NCBI GenBank assembly: GCA_958510825.1
Contig: OY294049.1
Location: forward strand, 33,384,774-33,448,773
Reading direction: 5' to 3'
DNA length: 64,000 nt
Source: Brachypterus glaber
Lineage: Eukaryota > Arthropoda > Insecta > Coleoptera > Kateretidae
The notes below the pieces were generated by a model that was given only the letters and a program-made list of their open reading frames with translations, made no database searches and was not told the DNA's origin. Shown here in pieces: positions 12,101 through 21,453 of the stretch (its first letter is position 1; the number at the start of each line of letters is the position of its first letter). A program made the position numbers and the translations under genes.

Positions 12101-15100
12101 TGTAGTGAGATTTTTGTATTTTAGCATGATACCTAGGACCGACCTTTTACATCTAGTTTCTTTGTAATTTTTCTTTTAATCTGTTTCATCTATTTCTCTA
12201 CCTCTTTATTAACAATAATATTTGTAGATATGATATGTGTCGACGAAGAAAAGGAGGTCGCTGTACTAAAGGAACAGCGGGTAATTTGTGCTCATGAATT
12301 TTTATAATTATTTTTAAGCGTGTATATAAGAAAAGCTGGTTACTAACTAAAGATCATTTTAAGATTGACAATTTATTATAATACATTCATCATTTTTATT
12401 ACCCACATTTTATAAATTTTTTTACGAATCCTCACCGAGACAAGTATCTTGGTGAACCAATTTTAACCCTTTAATAGGGTTATTTCAATTTTTCCGACAA
12501 ATTTTAAGCTTCTAGAAATATTATGAATCATAATGTTTACCAGAAATCCAACTTGGATATTTTTTAAATACTCCATCCATTTGTTCAATGATCGTACTGT
12601 ATGTACTTATAAAGGAAGAAAAAGAGTATATTCAAACCTACTATCATATATATGTATTTATTAATTGTCCATCATAAACTGATCTTAAGATCATTTATTT
12701 AAACTATTAAGCCAACGCTTAAATCATTATCCATGGGATAATATTCATTAACAACTAATCAAAAACTAATATAATTTTTTTCAACATTATGCCATACGGC
12801 TTATGGTTGAAAATGAAACACTTAAACATAATCAAATACTACAACATATACTGAAAAATCGGGGAAATCGTAAAATTTGTCAGGATAGTATAGCAACTTC
12901 AATAGCAATATTTATTGTAAGAGGCCATCTTCTCTCTAGCGAGAAGATGGAAGGTCTTATCACCAACGTTAAAGAATTACACAACATTCTTGATAATGGG
13001 TAGATATGTGCTAAACGGATTCAGACTTAATGAGAAAAATGCTATTATAAACAGCACATGTTTTAACCAATAATAGCAAATTCTGCTAAAGCTTTTTATC
13101 CAAAACGGCTAATTTTAGGATTATATTTACTAAAAGGTTCCTTAATGTGCAGAATTTCCAGAATCCGTTACTTTTTTATATATTTTTTGTTGAAAAAAAT
13201 GTTTGGAGTACTATGATAAATATTTTTCTTAAATTTTACGGTTATCCTAATCGAAAATACTGATCATGTGTAATATACGTATGAGGTTATTTAAATGCAG
13301 TTGTGAATCAGAAAAATCCAATGACATCGGTTGTGTTTTATTTATTTCCAGACTTGACATGTGCAGAAGATCATATCCCAATGACGTATGCAATAGGGGT
13401 ACCGCAGGTATAGAATGAACATAAAAACTTAAAACAAAAAAATGAATAGCACGATTCTGCGATCTATTTCTACTTATCATTTGTTCATACACTATTAGAA
13501 TTATTGTAAATTTATTATATCTGCTCATTTATGTAGTCCATAATCAATATAGCACGCCTTCCCTCCAGTAGATATTATAATGGTTTCAAAATTGATACGG
13601 TTTAGACCATTTTAATATTTCAATCAGTGTTGTAAAATGATTCTTGAGCACTAGCCTTATACCGTGCGATTATAAAGTGCCGAACACTTTTTAATGCAAA
13701 ACTGGCATTAGCGATGATTAAAATGCAAGAAAGCTGTGTGCGTTTTACTGTTGTACGTAGCAATCACATGGGCTTGTCGCGCACAACTCTAACAGAGGCG
13801 TGGCTTCAAACGAAGAGTATTTTCTTTTCAAACTGTTCGGCACTTTATAATCGCACTGTACATACAATTATTTAAGCAACTTAACTCCTAAATAAATGGA
13901 ATTTGTTAATTTAAAATTTAGAAATCATAAAATATAACATGTGTATTTAGGTCTCAAGACTATAATTTGCAACTCTGTTACATTCTAATAAATGTACATG
14001 TATTTTCACCATTAAATTGATATGTACTAGCACATTGCAAACACCAACATAAAATCTTCAAATTCATTCAACTCGATATTATCTTTTACACTTTAGATTT
14101 AATTCTTCTGCACGAATTTACCTCACCAACACATAAATATCTATGGATGACTAATAGAAATTACTAATCAGTCAAATGAGTAAAATAATTCATCATTTTA
14201 AGTAGTGGATATACTACTAAAAACACCATAAGTATACCATATGAACTAATTATAACTAAATTTCCATTTAAAAAAATATATGCAGGATTTTAAATATATT
14301 TATGTCTCAATAAGGAAGAGAAAAACTTCGAAAAAAAATTAAGATAATGTTAAGAAAAAAAAATACTTTGGTTTAAATAAACATTTTTGCAAACATCGAA
14401 AAAATCAAAAATAAATTTAATATAAAGAACTTTCACTTTCGGGTTTAGACCGTGTTAATGGATTTTCACTTTCCGACGTTTCGTCTCTTACTACTAGAGA
14501 CATCTTCAGGGATTAATCTGAAACTAAGTTTCGAATCAACTTGTGTCACTATTTATGACGAGTTGTGGTTTGGATTAATCCCTGAAGATGTCTCTAGTAG
14601 TAAGAGACGAAACGTCGGAAAGTGAAAATCCATTAACACGGTCTAAACCCGAAAGTGAAAGTTCTTTATATCTTAATGGCCGTGAAAGCTTAAAATCTAA
14701 AATTAATTTAATATTACTATTGTTTTTTGATGCAAAACAGTTTGAGACAATATATTTAAAAAAATGCGTTTCAACTCATAGTTACATTTAAATTTTAACC
14801 AATAATAACAAAATTTAATGTTTACTTAACAATATTCATCACAAACGTCCCCCCAGATGAATATAGGTTTAAAAAAAATATCAAACTTAGGTGATGATAA
14901 ATCATGTGAGCAAAAGCTCTGTAAAATTCAAAACCGATGAGAACGAAATCCTAATGAGCGCCAGTTCGTAAATAGTGGTAAAAGTTCTTCCGCAGACTGC
15001 ATGCTAAACAACAGTAACACACTGAAAATACTTTTGCACAATTTAATAGTGTTTTTGTTGCTGATTTAGATTCTGTTTAGATCAAATCAAAATTAAAAAA

Positions 15101-18100
15101 TATCATGTAAGGTGGACAATAAATAAATTATTAAAAGATTTTCTATAGCTTGAATTCAAGTTACATGCTTGCCCTATAAAACCGTAAAGAAAAGTATCTG
15201 GATTTCATTTCCAGTGTCCAACTGAAGACTAGTTTTTAAAACACCTGCAATGACGATTCAGTGTTGCTGTTTAAGACTATTTTGGGCAGTATGTGTCATA
15301 TTTAGCAAAATGGACAAACACATAGGCTTGACAAATATAATAAATATGACGTTAAATTTATAAAAACTTCTTAACAAACATAAATCCACCTTCAATTGCA
15401 GAGTCATCAAAAGCTATTCAAAAACTGAACTTTTAAAACATTTTTCGTAATTATTTAATAGAGCATAAATGTAACTTTAAACTAGAAAAAATGTTTTTAG
15501 CTGCTATAATAATGTAAATATAAGCCTCCTAAAATAACAAATTTAAATTTTTATAAAATTTTGGAACGATTTTTCTCAAAAATGGAAACAGATAGAGATT
15601 TGATCTAAAAATCGAAATCAGCAATAAAAACACTATTAGAATTGTACAAAAGTATTTCGAGTTTGTTACTATTGTTTGGCATGCAGTCTGCGGAAGAACT
15701 TTTACCACTATTTACGAACTGGCGCTCATTAGGATTTCGCTATCTTCGGTTTTGAATTTTACAGACCTTTTGCTCATATGATTTATCATCACCTAAGTTT
15801 GCTATTTTTTTTAAACATGTTTTTATCTGGGGGGACTTGTGATCAAATCATATCTAGACTTAATATTAATTTTCCAAAAGCATGTTATTAAAATTATAAT
15901 TCAAAATATTTAGAATTGAATTTACAAATCAAGATTAAGTCCAAACCAAATGAAATGAATAAAATGTTTAAAGCACAAATCCTTCAAACATTTAAAAATA
16001 AAATCATAATCATATTATGTATGTTGATTTCATTTTGTAATGGTAAAACATGATAAACTGCAGTTCATGAAACTAAAGCCCTAAACAGCATGAAAGTAAA
16101 GCTCTAGGTACTTAAAAGTCTGTTTTCTAATTTTCTATTAGTATTGGTTTTCTTTGGTATCAGGTTTTGGTGTTGGATGGTTCAGGTTAGCATTCTAGCT
16201 TCTAGGTGACGGTTGGAAACTTTTTATTACTCAAAGGATTTGTTATTTAACATTTTTTCCACGTGTTACTAGGATTTGCATACGTTGGAGGAGCATGCGT
16301 GGTAAATAAAAGACTGGAAAAAGTCAACTCAGTTGCCATTATTGAGGATACTGGTGGTTTTAGTGGGATTATTGTAGCTGCTCATGAGGTTGGACATTTG
16401 TAAGTTATTAACTTCCAGGAGGTTTAAGTTTAATTTAAAAGAAAATGTACATCGGCTAAAAAGGCCAGACTTTTTTATTTAGTGTTTTTTTGGAAAGGGG
16501 CTAATAAAGGGGCAAAAGTAAGAGCACGATCTACTCTTGCATCTAGCAATGGCAAGAAATAAGTATATCATAGCTATTTTTTACTTGCCATATATTGACT
16601 TTCAACTTTAATATCGAATAAAACAGAAAATCAACGACATTTTTCTTAAATTGGGTATTTTAGTTGGGCATTTTAGTGCTAAAATACTGAATCTGACTGT
16701 CTATTAACTATGTATATATTTTTTTAGATTGGGTGCTGTGCATGATGGAAGTCCTCCACCATCTTACCTCGGAGGACCAGGCGCCGAAAAATGTCAATGG
16801 ACTGACGGTTTCATAATGTCAGATCTAAGACATACAGAAAGAGGTTTTAGATGGTCCTCTTGCAGTGTTGCCAGTTTTCATCATTTCCTCAAGTAAAAAA
16901 AAATATTTTATACATCATTTATTTCAATTATATATTTAAAAAATTTGTTTTTGTTTTAGTGGAGATACTGCTACATGCCTATACAATTCTCCACATGAAG
17001 ATGATAGTTTACCGAGAGTCCTGCCAGGAAAATTATTGACGTTAGATGCCCAATGCAGGAGGGATAGAGGAACAAGTGCATGTTTTGTAAGTATTTTTAA
17101 AAAAGCTTTGTTATTATAGAAGTAATACACCATTGGTAAAAGTCAAAAAACTAATACATGATATGTATTTTTATGTTCTAGAAAGATGACCGTGTTTGCG
17201 CACAACTCTTCTGTTTTGACGCCGGCAGTGGCTACTGTGTAGCTTATAGGCCGGCAGCTGAAGGATCTCCATGTGGAGATGGACAGTATTGTTTGAACGG
17301 GAGGTGCGTGGCAGAACACGAAAATATTATTCCAGACTACACTCAAAACACACCACAATTTATAAGAAACGGAAATCAAGGACGGCCTTTGTAAGTATTG
17401 TATTTCAACAGGATATTGGATATAAAATTACTACAAATCCATACAAAAATTTGGAGTACCAAATGTGCTTCTACCAGACAATGGTAAAATGTAAAATGTA
17501 TTTTTGTGTCCAATATCTGGGTTATTTATATACATTATGGAAAGTTAAAACATAACACTAATCAATATTACACTTATAAAAACAGGTTCCACGAAGATGA
17601 AGCAGAAGTTCAGAATCCTGAAGTGCCAGACTATTACAATAAAAACAACGAATATACATCAACACAACCCCCATACAAGCAACCATACAACTTTAACCAA
17701 TTCCATCAAAATAATTACCAAAACAATCCTCTTGTTACTCAACAAGAATATTATTCAAATCCCCCTGTTGTCAGCACAACTACCACTACGACTACCACCA
17801 CACAGAGACCATACTCCTTTACTTATACAACAAAAGCTCCTTTCAGTTTTAAACCTTTCAAATTTTCTATTTCCACAACCAAGTCTCCTTACGATTTCCA
17901 AAACTTTGGGAAAGATTTCTACACGAAAAAATCCAATGCTTTCCAGAAGGAAACCACTGTCAATCCCTATACTACTGCCAATCCCTACAGCACTGCCAAT
18001 TCCTACAGCACTTCTAATCCATATACGACTGCTAGTTCATATACCACTGCCAATCCTTACAGCCAATCACAATCCACTACAAACTTTTATATTGGTAACT

Positions 18101-18312
18101 TTTACAAAATTATTAAATCTACGACCAAAAGTCCTTACGATTTTGCTGATTTTGGTAAACCCTCTACTAAAAATCCTTACGATGTAAACTACCATGACAA
18201 TATAAATAATAATTATTTAAAACGCTCGTACAATGCTGCGAGTTTTTACAGCGACAGTTCGAATATTCAAATTAAAAATGCGACTGTCGCACAAACCAAT
18301 GGAAGACTTTGA
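2888..18312 (+). CDS. ADAMTS-like secreted zinc metalloprotease (reprolysin family, M12B), 5' end missing
   Basis: Nine exons join in frame to 684 residues plus stop: 2888-3131, 6965-7224, 10590-10732, 12228-12280, 16273-16399, 16728-16892, 16960-17086, 17182-17390 and 17586-18312. Each junction has GT/AG borders and matching phase. In order the protein has the C-terminal part of the propeptide, a furin-type RSKR site, the reprolysin catalytic domain with HEVGHLLGAVHDG (three zinc-binding His, catalytic Glu) and a methionine in FIMS, then a disintegrin-like/cysteine-rich segment (CGDGQYCLNGRC). The family cleaves extracellular-matrix or cell-surface proteins after secretion. No thrombospondin type-1 repeat follows; instead a low-complexity Thr/Pro/Tyr/Asn tail closes the protein. 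The exon(s) with start codon and signal peptide lie upstream and were not located. The family call is firm; orthology to a named ADAMTS is not claimed. Confidence 0.9.
3172..4552. mobile_element. Foldback/long-TIR element of about 1.4 kb in protease intron 1
   Basis: Arms of roughly 260-280 bp are inverted copies: about 3172-3450 and 4262-4552, including the CACAGTGGGTTTTTGG block on the left and its reverse complement on the right. The interior holds a broken open frame (3645-3881). Arm divergence suggests an old copy. No clean target duplication was found. The remainder of intron 1 (to 6964) holds another MITE and AT-rich DNA. Confidence 0.7.
3645..3881 (+). pseudogene. Coding-like fragment carried by the foldback element
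   Basis: The reading frame has no proper start and ends at TAA in 3879-3881. It contains the string GFWSEQAGETLHREF followed by a Lys/Tyr-rich segment and AVVDFSSTHL. The composition is protein-like, not the low-complexity usual here. It resembles what I recall of the C-terminal end of repeat-borne hypothetical proteins in arthropods, but I cannot name the family. It lies wholly between the two inverted arms, so I treat it as cargo of that element. Confidence 0.35.
5019..5068. repeat. Perfect 21-bp hairpin with 8-nt loop
   Basis: The arms 5019-5039 and 5048-5068 are exact reverse complements (each carries AAAGTTTAGTGCC or its complement). It lies in protease intron 1. It could be a MITE remnant or, if transcribed, a short hairpin RNA; nothing else supports a microRNA. 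Confidence 0.5.
5617..6077. mobile_element. MITE with CAGGGGCGTGC-type inverted ends
   Basis: Inverted termini of about 20 bp (CAGGGGCRTGCRAAACGGGG on the left; its complement at 6057-6077) bound a 461-bp element. Its interior resembles the element at 20987-21321. The flanks do not give a convincing duplication. It seems inserted in an older repeat with CTGGTTGGGACATCCAGATC, also seen near 39405. Confidence 0.55.
6965..7224 (+). CDS. Protease exon: furin site and start of catalytic domain
   Basis: The acceptor is TTTTAG, and its first two bases complete the codon begun in the previous exon. The exon encodes HISKRYKR, then RSKR at 7024-7035, the likely prohormone-convertase cut that releases the mature enzyme. 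The first beta-strand and helix of the reprolysin fold follow (EILVIVDYDGYRLHGG). It ends in phase 0 before GTAAGT. Confidence 0.85.
8020..8048 (-). ncRNA. Hammerhead-ribozyme-like core, left arm
   Basis: Read on the minus strand this is CTGAAGA, GGGC, loop CAGCA, GCCC, then GAAAC and TGTC. That matches the hammerhead conserved core CUGANGA / stem II / GAAA with a GUC cleavage triplet. Stem III would be too short within one molecule but could form between two copies, as in the small dimeric hammerheads known from Penelope-like elements. The flanks can pair (TTGG with CCAA) to give an outer stem I. Activity is inferred only. Confidence 0.5.
8517..8544 (+). ncRNA. Hammerhead-ribozyme-like core, right arm
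   Basis: This is the inverted copy of the motif at 8020-8048, read on the plus strand: CTGAAGA, a stem, GAAAC, TGTC. One G is missing from stem II relative to the left arm, so stem II is weaker (three pairs) and this copy may be degenerate. Confidence 0.4.
9030..9221. mobile_element. 192-bp MITE flanked by TA
   Basis: Inverted termini of about 56 bp start TGGTCYGTTTYAYCARGCAAG-like and end with the complement. TA dinucleotides at 9028-9029 and 9222-9223 fit a Tc1/mariner-type insertion. It lies immediately downstream of the HOP2 gene, inside protease intron 2. Confidence 0.7.
9242..9247 (-). terminator. AATAAA polyadenylation signal for HOP2
   Basis: On the minus strand AATAAA lies about 57 bases past the HOP2 stop codon, the normal spacing for a compact 3' end. 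Cleavage site not determined. Confidence 0.5.
9304..9912 (-). CDS. Hop2: HOP2 homolog (homologous-pairing protein 2, PSMC3IP)
   Basis: This is a single uninterrupted frame of 202 residues. HOP2 works as a heterodimer with MND1 in the nucleus. It stimulates DMC1/RAD51 strand exchange and homolog pairing in meiosis. Residues ~3-60 form the winged-helix DNA-binding domain ending in the family signature YGKQKVYF. Residues ~65-165 are heptad-like coiled coil, and the C-terminus carries KKRKRM, LENYPKSKK and GIETDDD as in animal HOP2. Length is close to the ~217 residues of vertebrate HOP2. I chose the ATG at 9912 because the family begins near MATDAVL; the in-frame codons upstream are low complexity. 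The gene lies antisense inside protease intron 2. It has no introns here, which could be ancestral compaction or a retrocopy; the frame is intact either way. Confidence 0.9.
   Translation of the reverse strand: MATDAVLTFLRNHNRPFSANEVQQGTGNYGKTALQKALDLLVSKDEVVEKTYGKQKVYFIKQKTETPISEIKENILITDRKINEVSIQIKEINDKIKLNSAQFGNVKQKITLEEAIDAKVKAEKNFTDIQVQLEKYKDVEMVDPKLKEKAEKEYDTLLSEYKKRKRMCMDILNAILENYPKSKKHLFDEIGIETDDDIKFTL
10206..10552. mobile_element. 347-bp MITE just upstream of a protease exon
   Basis: Inverted termini of about 90 bp begin AGTCCAGTCAAATAA; both arms also contain GTAGTAGTGGATGG-type sequence. It ends only 37 bases before the exon at 10590, so its right arm lies close to that exon's branch point and polypyrimidine tract. 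Target duplication is unclear. Confidence 0.7.
10590..10732 (+). CDS. Protease exon: catalytic domain, central part
   Basis: The acceptor is ATTTTCAG and the donor GTGAGT. It starts in phase 0 and ends in phase 2. It encodes DAIDSAAALTDMGKYL and ends YDIAVAITK, the strand and helix that precede the disulphide loop of the reprolysin fold. Confidence 0.85.
12228..12280 (+). CDS. Protease 53-nt microexon
   Basis: It is flanked by TTTGTAG and GTAATT. Its first base completes the Lys codon from the exon at 10590, and its last base starts the Gly codon finished at 16273. It encodes YDMCRRRKGGRCTKGTAG, which supplies two cysteines of the catalytic domain in the expected place. Without it the frame between neighbours would break. 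Intron 3 (10733-12227) is AT-rich without another recognisable feature. Confidence 0.85.
13660..13860. mobile_element. 201-bp MITE with TACMGTGCGATTATAAAGTG ends
   Basis: The inverted ends match for at least 26 bp and carry TA at both borders, so it is probably a Tc1/mariner-type MITE. It lies in protease intron 4. The rest of 12281-13659 is AT-rich with no recognised element apart from a 10-bp-stem hairpin near 12925. Confidence 0.65.
14475..14509 (-). ncRNA. Hammerhead-ribozyme-like core, left arm
   Basis: On the minus strand it reads CTGAAGA, T, stem GTCTCT, loop AGTAGTA, stem AGAGAC, then GAAAC and GTC. GAAACGTC contains the self-complementary ACGT, so two RNA copies could form a 4-bp stem III as in dimeric hammerheads. 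Ribozyme activity is inference. Confidence 0.5.
14582..14616 (+). ncRNA. Hammerhead-ribozyme-like core, right arm
   Basis: This is the exact inverted partner of 14475-14509, on the plus strand. CTGAAGA is at 14582-14588, GAAAC at 14609-14613 and GTC at 14614-14616. The flanks TCC and GGA can start stem I, and TTAAT / ATTAA may extend it beyond an internal loop. The predicted cleavage point would follow C14616. Confidence 0.5.
14838..15843. mobile_element. 1-kb foldback element
   Basis: Arms of about 250 bp (from 14838, ATCACAA..CCCCCCAGAT, and ending 15843) are diverged inverted copies; both carry GCAGTCTGCGGAAGAAC or its complement. The arm also has TTTTTCTCAAAAATGGAAAC and AGATAGAGA, also present in the 43.1-44.9 kb foldback. 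The interior is AT-rich without a coding frame. Confidence 0.7.
16273..16399 (+). CDS. Protease exon: catalytic helix, first half of zinc motif
   Basis: The acceptor is TTACTAG. It encodes AYVGGACV, IEDTGGFSGIIVAAHE and GH. The zinc-binding His and catalytic Glu lie at 16382-16387. It ends in phase 2 before GTAAGT, splitting the zinc motif between exons. Confidence 0.9.
16728..16892 (+). CDS. Protease exon: second half of zinc motif and Met-turn
   Basis: It starts with the base that completes Leu and continues LGAVHDG, giving the third zinc His and the reprolysin Asp. CQWTDGFIMSDLRH and RWSSCS follow, including the Met-turn methionine. The donor is GTAAAA. Confidence 0.9.
16960..17086 (+). 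CDS. Protease exon: disintegrin-like segment
   Basis: The acceptor is TTGTTTTAG and the donor GTAAGT. It encodes TCLYNSPHEDD and LPGKLLTLDAQC, which match the linker and start of the ADAMTS disintegrin-like region (LPG..Y..EEQC pattern). The reading phase fits both neighbours. Confidence 0.88.
17182..17390 (+). CDS. Protease exon: cysteine-rich segment
   Basis: The acceptor is TTCTAG. It encodes CAQLFCFDAGSGYC, AAEGSPCGDGQYC and LNGRC, the spaced cysteines and PCGDGxxC motif of ADAMTS proteins. In typical family members the first thrombospondin repeat would follow shortly; here the next exon is low-complexity. Confidence 0.88.
17586..18312 (+). CDS. Protease last exon: Thr/Pro/Tyr/Asn-rich tail
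   Basis: It encodes 242 residues to TGA (18310-18312). Composition is dominated by Thr, Ser, Tyr, Pro, Asn and Gln, with a run of nine Thr. Imperfect repeats read NPYTTA, NPYSTA and SSYTTA, and two copies of TTKSPYDF are followed by FGK. It has almost no cysteine and no TSP1 signature. The Thr/Ser clusters could be O-glycosylated (inference). An overlapping frame across the same bases is a by-product of the repeats. Confidence 0.85.
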
Positions 18313-18644
18313 AACGATAGGGTAAGACCGGATGTCTCATCAGAAAACATAGCATGCGTCGTTGATTTTCTTCTATTTCGTAGATCGCATCCTAATATTA
18401 TGGATCTGCCACATTTTAACATACCATGATAGATCCACTTTTAAAGACACTACTCAGGCTTATTAGTAGTCAAAATAAAAACTCTAATACATATAAAAGA
18501 AAGCACAAAGAAAAAATGGACCAACAATTTAAGTTAAAAATAAAATATAGAACGGGTTTTCACAAAAGAAATTGTATACCTATGCTGTAAGAGATTCAAA
18601 TTTGAAAATATGTGGGTTGGTTGCTTTCTGAAAAAGCCGTCCAA

Positions 18645-18692
18645 TTATAAAACCATAGAATTCTTAAGCTTAAGACTTCTATGGTTTTATAA
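18645..18692. repeat. 48-bp palindrome in the protease 3' flank
   Basis: Two 24-base halves (TTATAAAACCATAGAATTCT plus TAAG on the left) are reverse complements with one mismatch and no loop. It lies 333 bases after the stop codon, so it may sit in the 3' UTR. It could be a MITE relic or an RNA hairpin. Confidence 0.5.
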
Positions 18693-18752
18693 TTTATTTG
18701 TTGATTTTAGACATACTGAAATATATTTATCAATAATTATGTCATCGGATTA

Positions 18753-19274
18753 GAGTGTTAACCTGCTAACTCCACTTTTGGACGAATTGTCGTTTTTAAT
18801 ACCGTTCAAAAGAGGGCACTTAGTTACACTATCTGCAAAAAAACAGGCAACTCTTAACTTTTTCCCAAATATAATTTTTTCCATGATGCTAGTCGAAAAT
18901 CTGCTAACTCCGCCACTTCCAGCAATTATTGCAAACGTTTTTATTTTTAAAATGATTGGTTTTTGATGTTGAAGACAGTATTTTCATTTTCTAAGATAAA
19001 AACCTTTGCATAATTGCTTTATTTTTTGAAAAAACTTTACCTAAAACCTACCAACTCCTTGATGGAGACTTGTCTCAAAGGTAGAAAACATGCCATCTCC
19101 TTTTTAATTCAATAAAAATCAAGCCCAAATTATTTTTTTTGTAGTTGATAGTTGTTAAAACGTCCAAAACACGCTAATAAAGAAACTGGATTTTTCATTT
19201 TGTTATACAATAATTATAAGGTTTTTTTCGTTTCCTGTAAAGTTTGGTCAAAAGGAGTTAGCGGGTTAACACTC
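18753..19274. mobile_element. 522-bp MITE with GAGTGTTAACC ends
   Basis: The inverted ends read GAGTGTTAACCYGCTAACTC and its complement. TA at 18751-18752 and 19275-19276 could be a target duplication. A TTAA inside each end would alternatively suggest a piggyBac type, but the inversion continues outside TTAA, so I prefer the TA reading. CTGCTAACTCC recurs internally near 18900. Confidence 0.6.
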
Positions 19275-20986
19275 TAAGCCGACGATGTATGTATTCCAAT
19301 AAAATTATTAATATCCCTCTTATAGCAAGAATAATTTCTTCAAAAGTGGATCTATTCATTTCCAAAAATCAGTCTACTTTTTCTCAGTTATTATTCTGTG
19401 ACATATATGATGACCGTTTTGTAAATCGATAACATACAACCCTCCTCTTCCTCAAGCCTATAAAAAATAAATTCGCATGAATTTTACATACAAATCTGTT
19501 TATCAAGCGCACATTCGTATTTTAGGACTACTACCTACCAAATCAAACATATAACCAACATACTTTAAATTTCTAAGCCATTTGAACTCTTTTCTCCACA
19601 GATAACACTGAAACATTTTAAACATCAACTTCCTTCAATCAACTACTGTATACATGTAGATAAGGCTAATTGTAATAATTGTAGATCTTATTTACCAACA
19701 TTTTAATATATCTTCAGAATATCATTAATGTGTTAAAAAATTGTACAACATTATAAAATATGATTCTTATATTTTTTATAAAAATGCAATATAATGAGTA
19801 CCTTTGATTTCGTTGTACTCTTAATGTATATTAATTTAGAAATATTGTACAGTTTTTTGGGCATTTTATTATTGTTTGATAATATGACTTAACTAATAGG
19901 AAAATTTATTTTTCAGCTGAAAACATCATTAAAAATAGTATCTTGCTCCCACATTTCATCATTTATTAAATAAGTAGCAGCAATATGCAACAATAAAGAA
20001 GTGATTGTGATTTTATTTTGAGAGGACAAAAATAAACCTCTAGTGACAAAATTGTGAAAACAATGGAAAAACTATAAAATAGTGTTAGACAATTTAGTAT
20101 TAGATTATACCTTATATCATTTAATTCTGTACATAATTAGGATTGTGAAAATAACTGCCAACAATGTAAAATATGTTTTAGTAAAAATATGTAATTTTAA
20201 AAATTACGTGTTTTTATAGATTAGGTCTCGTTTTTAATTTATATACAAACTTAGCCAACCAAGTGCAATCTTTAAATTATAAATAACAGAGGGAGTCTCA
20301 AAATGTAGGAGCAATAATCAAGAATTTGATTCAGCTGATAACTGTATTTCAAAAATCATAAAATTTGTTTTACGGCTTAAGAGTCAAGAAACGTTTAAAA
20401 AGTCCGAAAAAAGTGGGTGTCAAAAAAATGTGTGTCTCTATGTAAATCTTATAACTTTTGAACGGAATGTCCGATTAGAAAAATTATTTCACAACGATTC
20501 AGGACCTTTTTTGTTTGCGTAACATCAAATATGGTTAACATTAGCGTAGGACAAGGGAGGCAAAATGGACAAAATCTATAATTTTTAGCGATATCTCACT
20601 TATTATTTAAAGTAAAACATTTTTTGCATAAATAAAAATAATGTTTAATTCCCTACAAAAATATATGATTATTTTTATCGTAGGACTATTAGATTTCGAG
20701 ATATAGGCATTTTTAATAAATTTTGAACCTAACTAAATCTTTAATTATTGCTATACATTTTAATAACCCCGTTTAATAATATAGCATCCGTTTTTACAGA
20801 TAAAAAGTTAGTTAAGTTCCTAAACTAAAGTAAGACGTAAGTTAATTTGTAATGTATTCGTGTAAATGTATAAAAAATATGTATATTTTGAATGAAAATA
20901 AAATAAGATGCTAAAAACATGCGTGTTTTTGTTTTCACACATTACCAAACCAAACATTACATTTTAACTTTAAACAAATAATATAC
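19275..20986. other. Intergenic AT-rich DNA after the protease gene
   Basis: This is low-GC sequence with several AATAAA signals on the plus strand (for example near 19992). Some of these may terminate the protease transcript. No coding frame or RNA gene is recognisable. Confidence 0.5.
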
Positions 20987-21321
20987 AGGGTGTGTCAGAA
21001 CTGAGGCACTTTCTTTTACGAAGTGATTCTAAATAAAAAAATAAGAAGAAAAGTTCATATAAACATATGTCCAAAAACGACTCGTAAGGGAGCTACGCCC
21101 CTTCAAAAGGGGTCCTAAAAATTCGATTTTTATTTAATAACTCAGGAACCTTTTGTGTTAAAGCAACAAGGCTTTGCATGTAGTAACTTCAACCAGAGAC
21201 GTCCAAAATGGGGGGGTCTTATCACTTTTTTGCCCCACACTATTTTTGAACATTAGGAACTTTTTTTAATATTTTTTCTAAAATCCTTCTGTAAAAGGGT
21301 GCGTCAGTTCTGAGACACCCT
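20987..21321. mobile_element. 335-bp MITE with AGGGTGTSTCAGAACTGA ends
   Basis: The 23-bp inverted ends differ at two positions and lie next to TATA-like flanks. The interior (GGGAGCTACGCCCC, GGGGGGGTCTTATCAC) is related to sequence at 5617-6400. Single TACAGGGTG-type ends near 1099, 6391 and 25563 may be other family remnants. Confidence 0.65.
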
Positions 21322-21380
21322 ATAGGTACCTATTAGGATTTCAAATTTAAAATAAAAATAAGCTAAATTGCATATTCTTT

Positions 21381-21383
<3 letters not shown>

Positions 21384-21449
<66 letters not shown>
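21384..21449. repeat. (TA)n microsatellite
   Basis: About 33 TA units. It produces spurious Tyr/Ile reading frames on both strands. Confidence 0.95.

Positions 21450-21453
<4 letters not shown>

Larger units (their letters stand above)
14420..14671. mobile_element. Foldback element with hammerhead-like motifs (copy 2)
   Basis: The arms 14420-14517 and 14574-14671 appear to be exact 98-bp reverse complements around a 56-base loop. Such identity points to recent origin or gene conversion. Each arm contains a hammerhead-like core. It lies in protease intron 4. Confidence 0.8.

Noticed and set aside
17597..18187. 196-codon frame overlapping the protease tail
   Set aside because: It is the +1 shadow of a repetitive, stop-poor exon and has Leu/Ile/Pro composition with no domain.
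18753..19274. piggyBac classification from TTAA near both ends
   Set aside because: The inverted repeat continues outside the TTAA, so TTAA is internal to the ends and a TA target fits better.
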